Assembly (NCBI GenBank): GCA_035048495.1
Contig: CM068546.1
Span: 12,964,435 to 13,028,434 of the forward strand
Source of the DNA: Euptelea pleiosperma
Taxonomy: Eukaryota; Streptophyta; Magnoliopsida; Ranunculales; Eupteleaceae
Length of the DNA: 64,000 nucleotides
Direction of reading: 5' to 3'
The notes under the pieces are model-generated. The model saw only the letters and a program-made list of their open reading frames with translations. It was not told where the DNA came from and searched no databases. Below are positions 1 through 12,100 of the stretch, piece after piece (the stretch's first letter is position 1; every line of letters starts with the position of its first letter). The position numbers and the translations under genes are program-made.

Positions 1-979
1 GGTTCTTTTGCCAAAATCTTCCATAGAGAAGGGCTCTTCCTCTTCTATTTTATCAAGCCGAGCAATTTCCTGGAGCAGATCCCCCATCTTCTTCTCAATT
101 CTACCCACCACTTCAGTGTTTCACACCTTCAGAGACTTTTTAAGAGCGTTCAGCTTCTTCCAGAAAATGAAGCTGGCCCTTCTAGAGAAGCCAAAAGAAA
201 GCCACCTGGCTTCAACCTCCTTCAAAAAGGAGGGCTCCTGCAGCCACATCAGTTCGAATTTGAAAGGAGACGGTTTGCGACTAATACCCCCACAGTCGAG
301 GGGCAGCGGGCAATGATCGGAGGCCGGATTAGAGATGGCCGATTGGGTGACTTCCGGGAAGTGAGCTTCCCAACAACTGGAAACCAGGAACCTGTCCAAT
401 CTGCATAAGGTAGGATTCGCCTAATGGTTAGACCAAGTGTATCTCACACCGGCTAAGGGGAGGTCCAGCAAATCGTTTCTAGCAACAAATTCGGAAAAAT
501 CCCTCATACTAGAGGTAATCCCGCTTCTTCCCCCTTTCTTCTCATAGGAAAATCTAATAACGTTAAAATCCCCCCCAATACACCATGGGTGATTCCACAC
601 TCCGTGTACCCCATTCAATTCCTCCCACAGCTGATTACGTAAATTTTTGTCATTAGGACCATACACCCTGGAGAACACCCATAGAAAACTGTCCTTAATG
701 CATTTGCATAGGATAGACACTGAATAAAAACCAATACTGGTCTCTTCAACCTTAAGAACCTCGTTGTCCCAGGCTACCAACACCCCCCCAACAGAACCCG
801 AAGCCGGTATGTCTATCCAGCCAAAGTCCTTACCCCCACAGAGATCCGTTACCATTCTCCTGTCCAACCTGGCCATTTTTGTTTCTTGAAGCACCAGTAA
901 CACCGGCTTGCATTTTCTAATCAAGTTCCGCACAGAACCTCTCCTGTCCTCTCTTCTAATCAAGGATTGTCAGGTTCAT
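1..979 (-). pseudogene. LINE ORF2, endonuclease domain and start of pre-RT linker
   Basis: ORF2 encodes the apurinic-type endonuclease that nicks the target, followed by the reverse transcriptase. After MNLTIL (979) the frame is broken and a short stretch expected to read SWNVRGL is missing. The open frame resumes at 963-421 with LVLQETKM, IPASGSVGGVLVAWD, VYGPND, GGDFNVIRF and GVRYTWSNH, which are the conserved endonuclease/exonuclease/phosphatase signatures. It continues at 399-121 (ASDHCPLPLD, the SDH box) and, after a Trp-to-TGA stop, into a Glu/Lys-rich linker that leaves the window at position 1. The RT domain would lie to the left. Confidence 0.85.
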
Positions 980-2587
980 TTCGACTGAGCATTAACCCTA
1001 GACTTCCTGCTGCTCCTCTCTAGGAGCTTCCCATCATAATTGATGTGGCTGATAAGCTTGTTCAACTCCTTGCTGGCCTTCCCCTTCTTCACCTCTCTGC
1101 TAGCCTTGACTTTCTGTTTGCCTTCCATGTCTTCCTTCAAGTCCGTCCTGACGGTTTCTACACCTTCCCCTTGTGCCATCCCAGAGGTGCTGTGGAAAGC
1201 TCCAGGGCGCATAGGGGAGTTCGGGGAGATGTTCTCCTGGGCTGACTCCATCCCTCTGCCCAAGTCACTCGGGTCTGAGGTCATCATATCCTTCTTGCCT
1301 GCTTTGCTGAACAACCTTCTGGTTTGGAATTCTAACCCCTCAAAAGACAGCCCAATAGCCTTTCCGAATTTCATATATCCCCCTGTAGACCACTCCCCTT
1401 CACCTTCTGTATCAGTTTGACCGACTAGGTTAGCCTGAGAAAGAGGCGAACCCCTCGCTAACGAGTCTCCAATCCATCCTTGCGGCGAATGTTCCAGGCT
1501 AAAGCCTGAGCTATCGCTCAGGGCAGCATCCGAACAAATCGAAAACATCTTCCGTGAGGCGTCTTCTGAGCAAAACTCCCTACTATGTTCCGAATAGTCC
1601 GATACTTCATTCGAACTACTGCCCCTTTCGCTAGGGCTAGGTGGGTCGTCTCCGTAGTCCACCAACCTTCTTTCAAGATCTCCACCACAGCGGAGGGAGC
1701 AGCAAGCGAAAAGGAAGAAAGTTGTGGGGGGAGGGGGGAGTAGAAATACCCGTATGAGAATTCTCATTGCCGGAGAAAAGGATGTTGCAAGCAGAATCTT
1801 CGACGTGCGTGGATTTCTTGCCAATTCTTGAGCACTCACCTAGTTCAGTTGAGCAGGTCCCATGAGACCTTCTGCTGTCGTCCGAATACGAACCCTGTGT
1901 ATGGGGAGCACTACCGTGTAAGTCAACTGTACCGACAATGGATACACCCCAGACCGAACAGGGAAAGGGGGTTTTGTGATTTCCTGTAAGGATTTTGATA
2001 GAGTGCTTTGCGCTACCACCAGACATCGTGCCTCTGACGATCGGAGCCGATACGTATTGATCTCCATTACATGTCGGGTGTCCGCGAGGCCAAGATAAGG
2101 ATCTGACGGTAGGTAGCTGCCTCTTACCTCTCGTGCTTGTACTAGGCCTAGCAGGTGAATCATGTCTAGACATCTGTCCAGCCTTAGCAAGCACGGACTG
2201 TCAACAGGGCTCCCCTCTGTGCTCTCCTCCAAACACGTCTCCCTTCTTCTTAGCGTCCTTGGTAGATGGACCTTGTAACGACGCGACTATAGCCTGATCG
2301 CCTGTTGACACGTCAACAAAAGGCTGACTAGCCTCAGAGAATACAAAACGGGGCGCCAAATTCAAATCCCCTGAATATCGACCAACTGTCTCCTCCTGGT
2401 CCCACCTGGAGGGTTTGGCTGGATGCTTCCCTTTCCCTTCGAATACCTCAACTCCACCTGGCATGCTGACCCCCGCTTCTAGCACCATCCCCTTGCGGTT
2501 CCCGCCACCTAGAGCCACCTGTGCCACGTCATCTACCGCTGCACGACGGTTCTGCACGTTGTGTGAGCTTGAATACCTCAACTCCAC
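976..2587 (-). pseudogene. LINE ORF1 C-terminal region (low-complexity linker)
   Basis: Open minus-strand stretches at 2587-2201, 2232-1840 and 1839-976 continue ORF1 in shifted frames. They are rich in Ser, Gly, Lys and acidic residues, as LINE ORF1 tails often are, and have no catalytic motif. The last stretch ends NAQSK followed by TGA at 978-976. That stop overlaps the ATG at 979-977 which begins the endonuclease-type sequence MNLTIL of ORF2, giving an ATGA stop/start overlap between ORF1 and ORF2. Family membership is inferred from position and from the flanking ORFs; the low-complexity sequence alone would not identify it. Confidence 0.55.
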
Positions 2588-2599
2588 ATGGCCGTGGAC

Positions 2600-3640
2600 T
2601 TAACCTCAACTACGATCGGAAATCGCACCCCCCTGTCCTGAATCTGGATCACTCTAGGGATACGTCTCAAGCCCCCCACTGCCACTTTCATGCGAACGGA
2701 ATCCAAACTCTCCAACGTCAAGGCCCCATCACCGACGGCGCAAAAGCCACCGCATAGATTTCCAATGGTCTTAAAAATGTTCAGGTTTCAAAGATGGAAA
2801 GGCACTCCTCGCAGGGTCAACCATCTTTCTTTAACCAGAGACTCACACAGATAAGTATAGACAGAGGGCCACCATCTGTGGAAGCACACACACCCTGTGC
2901 CCAACTCCAGAGGGCCTTTGTTGCATATCTCAGCAATCTCCTCTTCTCTATTGGTAAAAAACACGAATCTTCCTTTCCCAAACTCGAACATCTCCAAGAT
3001 ACCAAAAGCTCTTAGGTGGGAGAGGATGCATAGTTTGATAGCAGCCCGAGGTAAATCGCAATTCATCACGTCGCACACCACTGCCCTGCACCATCTCCCA
3101 AAATACTCCGCTGCCCTGTTGTACTCCGTAGTTATGCAAGGTTCGCCGCCGATCATCGATACCTTGACATTAATATCTCCGGGCGCCACCTCTACGATGG
3201 ATAGGGGTAGGGAGATCTCTCGAGCCAAGTGGGTTGGTCGTTTTCGGACTGGATTCGAGGAACGACCTGCTGATGACATATTCCAGATTCCTCCATCCTT
3301 CCTTATGTACCCCTTCAGGGATAAATATCGTGGAGGAAGAGTATTCGCCGAAGAACTCAGTGACTTTCAAGTAGTTACCCCTGTGATTTGAACCTCGGAT
3401 CGCCACCCACGTTCTACCGTTGTCGTGTAGCTTCCTGATGAAAAAACTTCTATCTTTTCCGGCACACAGTTCCCCTAGAACCTGGCACAACCAACTAATC
3501 CCGCTGTTGCTCAGTAGGATAGCTTTCCAGAATCCTTTCCCCCTTTCAGTCACCTTCACAAACTGACGATTCCCGACGTCAATGTTCGCCAAATCGAAGG
3601 ATTTGGCTTCAATGATCATGCCGGACTCCTTTATAGATCT
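2600..3640 (-). pseudogene. LINE ORF1 (DUF4283 nucleic-acid-binding protein), N-terminal and central part
   Basis: ORF1 proteins of plant L1-type LINEs bind the element RNA. The N-terminal portion (about 3640-3270) contains the EAKSFDL and VKVTERGKGFW motifs usual for these ORFs. A second frame (3279-2788) holds the DUF4283-like core, including YFGRWCRAVVCDV, LGTGCVCFHRWWP and LTLRGVPFHLW. The two frames overlap near 3270, which points to a frameshift. A Trp codon just after the core has become TGA, and reading continues to about 2600 with a recognisable family sequence (FKTIGNLCGG). The open frame extends upstream to 3775 on the minus strand, but that first stretch is antisense to the plus-strand 3' block and is not genuine ORF1. 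Confidence 0.75.
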
Positions 3641-3674
3641 TCTTTTCAGTTGACATTTTCTTGCGTTTTCCTCT

Positions 3675-4013
3675 AGAGGGCAGATTCTTTGGCGGATGCT
3701 CCCTCTGCAATAGCTCGGGGTCTTTGGAGGGAGAGAAATCAAAAAAAATTCGAAGGAAAGTGTCAAGACTTGCATTCGATCATTCTTAGTATTAAAGGGG
3801 TGATGTTTTTGTGGTCGAAGGTGTTCTAGGAGTGTAGAGGGCTTTTCTTTGAAGATTTCGCCTTCTTTGCTCTAGGGATGTTTAATGTTGTTTCAGTTTC
3901 CCTTGTCTTTGCGCTTTTTGCTTTTCGCTTGGTTGCAATCTAGGTCATCAACCTCTAGAGCTGTTTCCCTTGTTTTCGGCTTGGCTTTTGCCTTTTTCAA
4001 TAAAGTTTATACT
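3675..4013 (+). pseudogene. LINE ORF2 C-terminal end plus 3'UTR in forward orientation
   Basis: On the plus strand this short block encodes GQILWRMLPL, then after a one-base shift near 3707 GLWRERNQKKFEG, IILSIKG, WSKVF, a TAG stop at 3827-3829, and GLFFEDFAF. It aligns with the C-terminus of the second LINE in this window (minus strand, 63976-63698): GCILWKFFPF, GLWKERNKRIFEG, IIISIKA, WAKSF, GFFFEDFVY. This end of ORF2 is the zinc-binding RVT (zf-RVT) region. The rest is a T-rich 3'UTR with an AATAAA signal near 4000. Confidence 0.82.
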
Positions 4014-4021
4014 TTAAAAAA

Positions 4022-5290
4022 AATACTTCAGTTCATGTAAAGCTTGTACAATAGAAAGAATGTATTTTCAATAAGCTGATATGCACTAAAATCATACAAC
4101 CAATCTATAATAATAGTTGAAAACAAAATTTGAATAAACTGAGAATTGTTTTGAAAAAAGGGTCAGTGTATGTCCAACATGTGAATAGGACACTGTCCGA
4201 CACAAAAATTTCATGAAAATGGATTGTCCTTGTTACATGGCATATGTATATCCAGTAGAAAACAGGGGTGTGAACCCTCTGGTACTACTGGGTGTCATTC
4301 ACAATCCATAATGCATTTAAGCATAACACATTTGCACTTCCAAGAAACATTCTTACGGAGCTCCATATTCGATTAATTGGGCCTTTTCTTCAATTTTGCA
4401 TCTTCCAAATGTAAATGCGGAGGGGACTGCTACTTTTTTAATATGTATTTACTTGTTCACTTTTCTCTTTGTGTTTCATGCCTAATCGACCTAATGACTG
4501 TATATAGGATAGCAATTAACACAGTAGCCGAGTCATATCAATGAACAATATGGAGGAGTTTCGGGTTTCTTATTCATCATGTTTCAAGAATGAAATATCA
4601 AATAACTGAAAATATTGTTTAGATCAGATAAATTCAACAGAAAGTACTATAGATTACAATCATCATAAATTGTATTAACTGTAGTGCTTCATTTTCTGAG
4701 ATTCGCAGATTACTTAGGATCTGACCTAATATCTAACCTTGACCTCATTATGCCGGTTTGTTCACAGATCTCTGTTCTATGCATGAACTTAAGAATCACA
4801 TTGTGGAGAATCTCTTCTTTGAGGGAGGAAGATTGATTCACAAGGTTCAAAGCATCTTCTTAAATTACTGTCATGAACCTTATCCCAATACAATTCACAA
4901 TTCAAATTATTTTCAGCACTCAAATCTTTATAACTGAGTTAATCAACATCTATGTTCTCCAATGCCTCCAAAAAAATGCATGAAAGTACAGAATGAAGAA
5001 AAGGGGTAAGGAAAGAGTTTTTCTTTTCTAATTGGAAGGATGCTAGGGCAATAAAAGGTATAACAATGACTAGCCATTACATTATGCAAACCAACCTGTT
5101 TGAAGAGCTATATAAAGAAAAAAAAGATAAATGAAACAAACAGGTTGGTAGAGGGCCATCAATCGGATTGACAAAACAATGACAGCAGAAGGAGAAAATA
5201 AGTCATCAAAAAGGTATTTATAAAATAAATTTATACAACTACATGAACAGGCATTACATAAAAAGGGGAATAGATTATAGAAACTATTAC
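4022..5290. other. AT-rich non-coding stretch between LINE and last visible LEUNIG-like exon
   Basis: I see no coding signal. In particular the next WD40 exon expected after 5291 is not here on the minus strand. If the gene is intact, this is the first part of an intron that continues beyond the left window edge and contains the LINE. Confidence 0.5.
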
Positions 5291-6157
5291 TTCTGTTGCA
5301 TTCCATAGTCGCACGGTTCTATCAAAGGAAGATGTTGCCAGTTGGGTTGAATTTGGTCTAAAACGAACATCTGTAATTATAAGAGCGTGTTCTTCTGGAG
5401 TACTCTCTGTTTGCAGTGTGTCCATATTCCAAAGAACAGCCTACTGACATGAAGCACAGTAAGTACCCATATCATCTTTAGTAGAATTAGTGCAAAGAAA
5501 ACATAACTTCATCGAAGAACACTGTCTTCTCAAGTAACTTCAACGTGATTGCATGTCAATATCAGACATGGGCATTCAGGGTCCCACATGAAACCCAACA
5601 TGTAAATAAGCCAATAGCCCAATACAATTAGACAACAATTTTAAAACATTCATATACACATTTATGTGTATATTATCAACTAATTACAGATATATTTCAA
5701 TTGTAGTAGTCCCAAAAAAACACAAGAAAAAGAAATTGAAGTTCCCAATAGTCATGTGCTTCGAACATGGAAATTACTCAGTACACATGCTACCATGCAT
5801 TACCTTCTTCTCATGCCCAGCACTAGCCAACAGCTTTCCATCTGATGAGAAATGACAGCAGACAACTTTGCTACTGCTTGTGCGTATACAACCAACTTCA
5901 TTGAATGTGAAACCTGAATTGGTGAATGCAACCAGAGACATTGTTTTTTTGATAAGTCAGAGACAGTTATTTTGAACAATTATTGTTAATGTAGACACAA
6001 ATGACCAAATATTACCCTTCGAAGACTCTGTATTATGCTCAGTGGGACTACGTTTCAATGTGCCAAACAAATCCCTTCCATCACCATCATCATGAGAGAG
6101 GAAAGATTCCACGTTATCGTCCAAGGAACCAACGTCTCCAAAATGTTCCATGTCTTC
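5291..6157 (-). CDS. LUH: LEUNIG-like exons 11-13: acidic linker and first WD40 repeats
   Basis: Exon 11 (6157-6016) encodes the conserved acidic segment [20 protein letters not shown]. Exon 12 (5913-5804) begins the propeller with [20 protein letters not shown] and [13 protein letters not shown]. Exon 13 (5440-5291) encodes [38 protein letters not shown] and [10 protein letters not shown], ending exactly at a codon boundary before GTAATA. Five or so further WD40 repeats should follow, but none is found down to position 1. Confidence 0.93.
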
Positions 6158-9100
6158 CTGCAATATGCAATGACAAATCATAAGAAACCCATGACTCATG
6201 TAGTGTTGTTTCTTGGCTATGTTACTTAGACAGGAACATGAGTCAGCATTAGATATGATATCAAGTATCCAACAAACCAATCCCAATAAATGTGATATGC
6301 CAGTATATCCATATCATTAGTCCCATAAATTAGGGGGTATAATCTTTAAATTATTTTACTTCATATAGGTACGCCCTTCTCTCATCCTCCCTTTTTTTGG
6401 GTAAAATAAATTGGCATGACATTGAAGTTATATAAATAAACAATACATAAGTAATAGTTAAAAAACGATATCTGATAAACTAAGATTTGTATGAATGAGA
6501 GTGATAGCATGTTGATAAAAATGTCTGACACAATAATACATTCAGAAACTGGAGTGTCTCCTTAGGAAGTGGATTCTTTGAAATGCAAATAAGAAAATGT
6601 TTAAGGTAATACCAGCTGATTTGAAGATGACATTAAAATTATATAAATAAACAATACATAAGTAATAGTTAAAAAAGATATCTTATAAACTAAGATTTGT
6701 ATGAATGAGAGTGATACCGTGTTGATAAAAATGTCTGACACGATAATATAATCAGAAACTGGAGTGTCTCCTTGGGAAGTGGATTCTTTGTAATGCAAAT
6801 AAGAAAATGTTTAAGGTAATACCAGCTGATTTGAAGATGATGCAAGACCACCTGTTCCATCTGGACCATACATCATTAAACTTTTCTGCATACTGTTAAC
6901 ATGCTGCAAACTACCCGCCATAGCCACCCCATCACCAGGTGTATGAGTCGATGGAGTTGATGGTGGGGAGTTAGGTGAAGGCCCCACTGTATTTCCCGTA
7001 CCAGTACTGTTAGCAGCTCCAGAAGAAGAAGGTTGTTTCCTTTTTCTGTTATTCTGACACATAATAAACAACGGCCAGATAAAGAATCGATAAGCTTAAT
7101 CCATAAAAGAAAGACCTAGTGTAAACCATGAGCTAATAATTGCTGCCAAGGAAGGAGTTCGATCAAAGTTGGGAATAATAAGTTTCTGTTGAATAGCTCG
7201 AAATTTAAACTGGTAAAATAAGGTCCCGTTATTATGTCTACACAAGTGAGCACAACCTGTTGCAGTTGCTGCTGCTGCTGCTGCTGCAGCTGGTCCGGTT
7301 GTTGCTGAGAGGAAGGCTGTTGCATATGGTTCATCTTCATCTAATAAAACCCACAAAAAGTTAAAAGAAAAGGCATTTAATACCCTTCAACAAATGAACT
7401 AGTACATGCTGAATCAAGAAATGATAGCAAAACCTAATGATACATGAAGCCCATTGAAGACGAACATTATTTTTTAAAATGGTTCAACAAATGCATGAAA
7501 GAGCAAAAAGTACATAGAAACGTACATGCACATAAACACAAATACTTATACCATCTGTCAGTACACAAGTATGGAGTACATACCAATATATAGATGTAGA
7601 TATAAGCATAGCAAATAACACAAACACATGGGCAGAAGTGCATCATATGGACAGTAACATTGCCACATGCATACATCTGAGGTTAAGATATCTGCCGACA
7701 ACAAATTTTTTCATTTCTCTTTCTCAGTTCTTCCAGATAATCTATTTCTGTTTATCCCTCCCAGTTTTTTTCTCATCCCACCCCCCTCCCCCACCCCAAA
7801 AACAAACCACGCACCCAAACATCTACCAAAAGATATGAATTGCTTTTATATTTTCTAGATCACTCAAACATTTTAACTTGGGTTGTTTTCTATTTTTATT
7901 CCCAAAATGACAGGACGGTTGCTGCTTTTATAAATGCATTTTCTCCGTACTGTTCTTTAGATTACCTTCTTGCATGGTATTAAGCGTCGATAAATTTCTA
8001 CGAAATACACTGAAATACTTCCATTTCCATAGGAACCAAAGGAAATACTACTGCAACACACTTTAAAAAAAAAATCATTTTTGTTTAAAAATTAAAATTA
8101 TGGTATGCAAATTCAAATTAGTAATAAATAAGACATGTAAATGTAATGGGGAACCCATTACATATAATTTTCAATAATTAGTGCATGTGAACTCCAATGG
8201 ATTAATTACTCGTCCAACTAATTTTGTAATTATAAAAATATTTTCTAATTGAAACTATAATTTTAATTATAAATTTTGAAAAAAAAAAGGAGACCCATAG
8301 GTCGTAGGTCCATGTGGTTATTTCAATTTGTATATCCAACTCCCAAATACAAGTGTTAACATTCTTTGAATGTTATTAATCTTGCTCTTATTTCTCTTAA
8401 TGGTTGTTTGTTGTTTCAGAGTGAATTATGGATCTATCATTTCCTAATATATAGATGTGTTTTTTATTATGTTTTTCAACTATTTGAATAATATTGCATT
8501 ATTTCTGAAAATTTAACTATATTCTTACACTGACGGAAATATCTGCAACCTGATCGAAATATACACTGAAATAAAACATTTAAAACCTGGCTTCTTGTAG
8601 CTACTGTTCTCATAATGTTCTCGTCTTCTCATCTCATGTTGCTTCTTATTTTACTTCTTTGCTCTCAATAATTCATGCAGACAGTTTCTTCGCCACTTCT
8701 AGGTTTTAGAAGTTTTTCATGTGACTCGTGTCTAAACATTTCATCTCCATATCAATACACAATAAACATGTCTATATCCAAATATTTTATAATAAAAAAT
8801 ACTAATTAATTGTACATAATTTTACCACCATTTAAATAGAGGACAGTCGAAAATGCATATGTGGAAGCTTTTTCATATGGATCTCTTGATTAAAGCAACA
8901 TCTAACCTAGAATAGCAACAATCCAAAAGTCAATCAAAATGTCTCTGCCCCACAGTAGAAGTTCTTCAGTTCTGCACGTAGAGGAAAGAGAAGAGAGAAG
9001 ATGGAGAAGATGGGTTATGTGTGTTAACCCTACACACACCCCAATAAATCTTATTTATATTAATAAGTGTGGGCCCTTACATAAATGAGAAAATAAGTAC

Positions 9101-12100
9101 ATAGAGACACCAAACAATAGCTAATAACAGAGACGTCCTTCAACACTCCCCCTCAAGGTGGGACATAGATATCAATCATGCCCAACTTGTCCAAGCACTT
9201 AGTAAACGGAGCCGATGCAACACCTTTCGTGAGAATGTCTGCTAGCTGATCATATGTAGGAATGAAAGGAGTGCAGATAACTCCCGATGTCACTTTTTCA
9301 CTAATATAGTGACGATCCACCTCGATGTGTTTGGTCCTGGCATGTTGAACTGGGTTGTAGGCAATACTTATTGCCACCTTGTTGTCGCAGTATAATGACA
9401 TGGATCCTTCTACTGGGAAACCGAGTTCTCCAAGTAACACCTTAAGCCACAATAACTCACAAACACCATGGGCCATTGATCGGAACTCAGCTTCTGCAAT
9501 CGACCGTGCAACAACCTGTTGTTTTTTACTTCGCCATGTAACCAGATTTCCTCCCACAAAAGTACAATACCCTGATGTAGATCGCCTATCATCTTGGGCT
9601 CCTGCCCAATCCGCATATGTGAAACCCTCCACACGCATGTGGCCCTAATGACTGAATAGTAAGCCACGACCTGGGGAAAATTTTAATTACCTCAAAATCC
9701 TGTAGGCAGCTTCTAAATGTGGAGTCCGCGTAGAATGCATATACTGACTAACTACACTCATTGCATATGCAATGTCAGGGCGAGTATGTGCCGGGTATAT
9801 AAGTCTCCCTACCAATCACTGGAAGCTACTCACATCCTCCAAAGGCTCTCCGGACTGACCATAGAGTTTATGATCTGCCTCAATGGGTGCGTCTACAGGC
9901 CGAGCTCCTAGCATACCAGTATCCTGCAGTAGGTCCAACACATATTTCCTCTGGGAGATGAAGATTCATTTGCTAGATCTCGCAACTTCTATCCCCAGAA
10001 AGTACTTCAACTTACCCAGATCCTTGATTTCAAATTCCAATGCCAAGAACTCCTTCAACTGGGTAATTTCTACAGCACAATTACCCGTAACAATGATATC
10101 ATCGACATATACAATCAGAATCGTCACATCCTCCTTATCACGTCTGATGAACAGAGTATGATCAGCTTGGCTCTGACTATACCCCATTCACTTGACTGCC
10201 CCACTAAAGCGTTCGAACCACGCTCTTGGAGACTGCTTCAAACCATACAAAGTTTTCTGAAACTTGCATACTTTCTGTTTATCCCCAGAAAGTTGAAAGC
10301 CAAGAGGGGGCAACATATACACTTCTTCCTTCAAATCCCCATGAAGAAAAGCATTCTTGACATCGTGTTGAAATAGTGGCCAAGACTGGTTCACGGCAAG
10401 AGAAAGAAGAACCCTGATAGAGTTGAGCTTGGCCACAGGAGCGAACATCTCATTGTAGTCTATCCCATAAGTCTGAAAGTAACATTTCGCCACCAATCTT
10501 GCTTTGTACTGATCCACTGAACCATCAGGCCTACATTTCACAGTGTAAACCCATTTGCATCCAACGGGTTTCTTGCCTCTTGGCAAGTCTACCAACTCCT
10601 AAGTGCTGTTTTTTTTCAACGCATCCATCTCTTCATACATTGCTTCTTTCTACCTGGGATGCTTCAGAGCTTCTGTAACAGATGAAGGAAGAGCAACCGA
10701 GGACAACGAGGTAACAAAGGATTTGTATGACGGAGATAGATTATCGTACGAAACAAAGTTAGCAATCGGATGTTGGGTACAAGATCTTTTTCCCTTCCTA
10801 AGGGCAATAAGAAGGTCAGAGCAACTATCATAAGAAGAGGGAGGAACAGAGCGAGGAGTGAGGTTACCTGGATCCGATGAGGATGACTGTTGGCCATGGA
10901 GTTCAGTGGTTATCTGTGTTCCGGGTCAACGCCTTGAGTACGCCTGCAGCTCCCCCTGCTGGCTTGTACCCCTATCAATAGTATCAATCACAGTCGGACT
11001 AGGACCACTGTCAGGAGCATCCATAGCCAATGGCAAAGAAACAGAATCAGATGAGACATGCCTTTCCTCACCACTAAAAAGCTCCCCCTGAGGAAAAGTA
11101 GGAGTGAGACCTGAAAAATAAGAGGCCGACTCCAAAAAAGTGACATCCATGGTGATGAATCGCTTACGGGAGGGGGGATGGAAACATTTATAGCCTTTGT
11201 GTGTCGAGGAGTACCCCAAAAAAACACACTTCAAAGCTTTCGGATCCAGCTTGGTGCGACGCGAACCAAAGATGTGGACATAACACACGCAACCAAAGAC
11301 CTTCGGGGGAACTAGAAAAAGATGACTCGTAGGACACAGCAAGTGGTATGGAGTACGGAACTGGAGAGACCGAAACGGCATACGATTGATGAAGTAAGCG
11401 GCAAGAAGAACTGCATCGGACCAATAGGTTTTAGGAACATAGTGCCACAATAGAAGTGCACGAGCCACTTCCAACATGTGTCTATTTTTGCATTCAGCAA
11501 CGCCATTCTGTTGTAGAGTGAAGGCACAAGAATTTTGATGTTCAATGCCATGTTCAGCCAAGTACGACTGTAGACCCCCATACATGTACTCCCCCCCTTG
11601 ATCAGATCGGAGAATTTTAATGCATGTCCCAAACTGAGTAAGAACCATTTTGTGAAACTGTTTGAAGATAGAATAAACTTCATCTTTTGATTTCATGACA
11701 AATATCCATGTGCAGCGGGAAAAATCATCCACAAAAGAAACAAAATATCGATAGCCAAAGAGAAAAGTAACAGGGGATGGCCCCCAAACATCAGTATGAA
11801 CAATGTCAAAAATAGATAAACTTTTATTACCACGAGAGGGAAAAGTAGTGCGACAATGTTTGGACAGCGCACAAATCTCACAATGAAGATCAAACGTAGA
11901 CACTGACTTAAACAACTCAGGGATTAACACCCGTAAATAAGGAAAGGACACATGACCTAAACGAGCATGCCAAGACATAAGATGCTCTTTATTGACACTA
12001 TTGCTAAGACTACTAGACTGAAGGGCTGCAGAAGCTGTAGGAGTCGCAACCAAGAGATAGAGACCACCCACTTCACGTCTAGTGCCAATTGTCCTCCTCG

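Larger units (their letters stand above)
1..4021. mobile_element. LINE (L1-type non-LTR retrotransposon), 5'-inverted copy
   Basis: Two blocks of one LINE lie in opposite orientations. Block 1 (1 to about 3660) reads on the minus strand: ORF1 (nucleic-acid-binding, DUF4283 type), then the ORF2 endonuclease, running off the left window edge before the reverse transcriptase. Block 2 (about 3675-4013) reads on the plus strand: the C-terminal end of ORF2, a T-rich 3'UTR, an AATAAA-like signal near 4000 and a poly(A) tail at about 4014-4021. This is the order expected after twin priming: inverted 5' piece on the left, 3' piece with tail on the right. ORF1 and ORF2 carry stops and frameshifts, so the copy is dead. 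It lies downstream of the last visible exon of the LEUNIG-like gene and may sit in one of its introns. The left end and target duplication are outside the window. Confidence 0.85.

Noticed and set aside
3650..3775. First 40 or so codons of the minus-strand open frame 3775-3170
   Set aside because: They are antisense to the plus-strand LINE ORF2 C-terminus and 3'UTR; the frame is a chimera created by the inversion.
6611..6640. Second copy of the exon 10 end as an extra exon
   Set aside because: It has a donor but no acceptor directly upstream, so it is an intronic copy.
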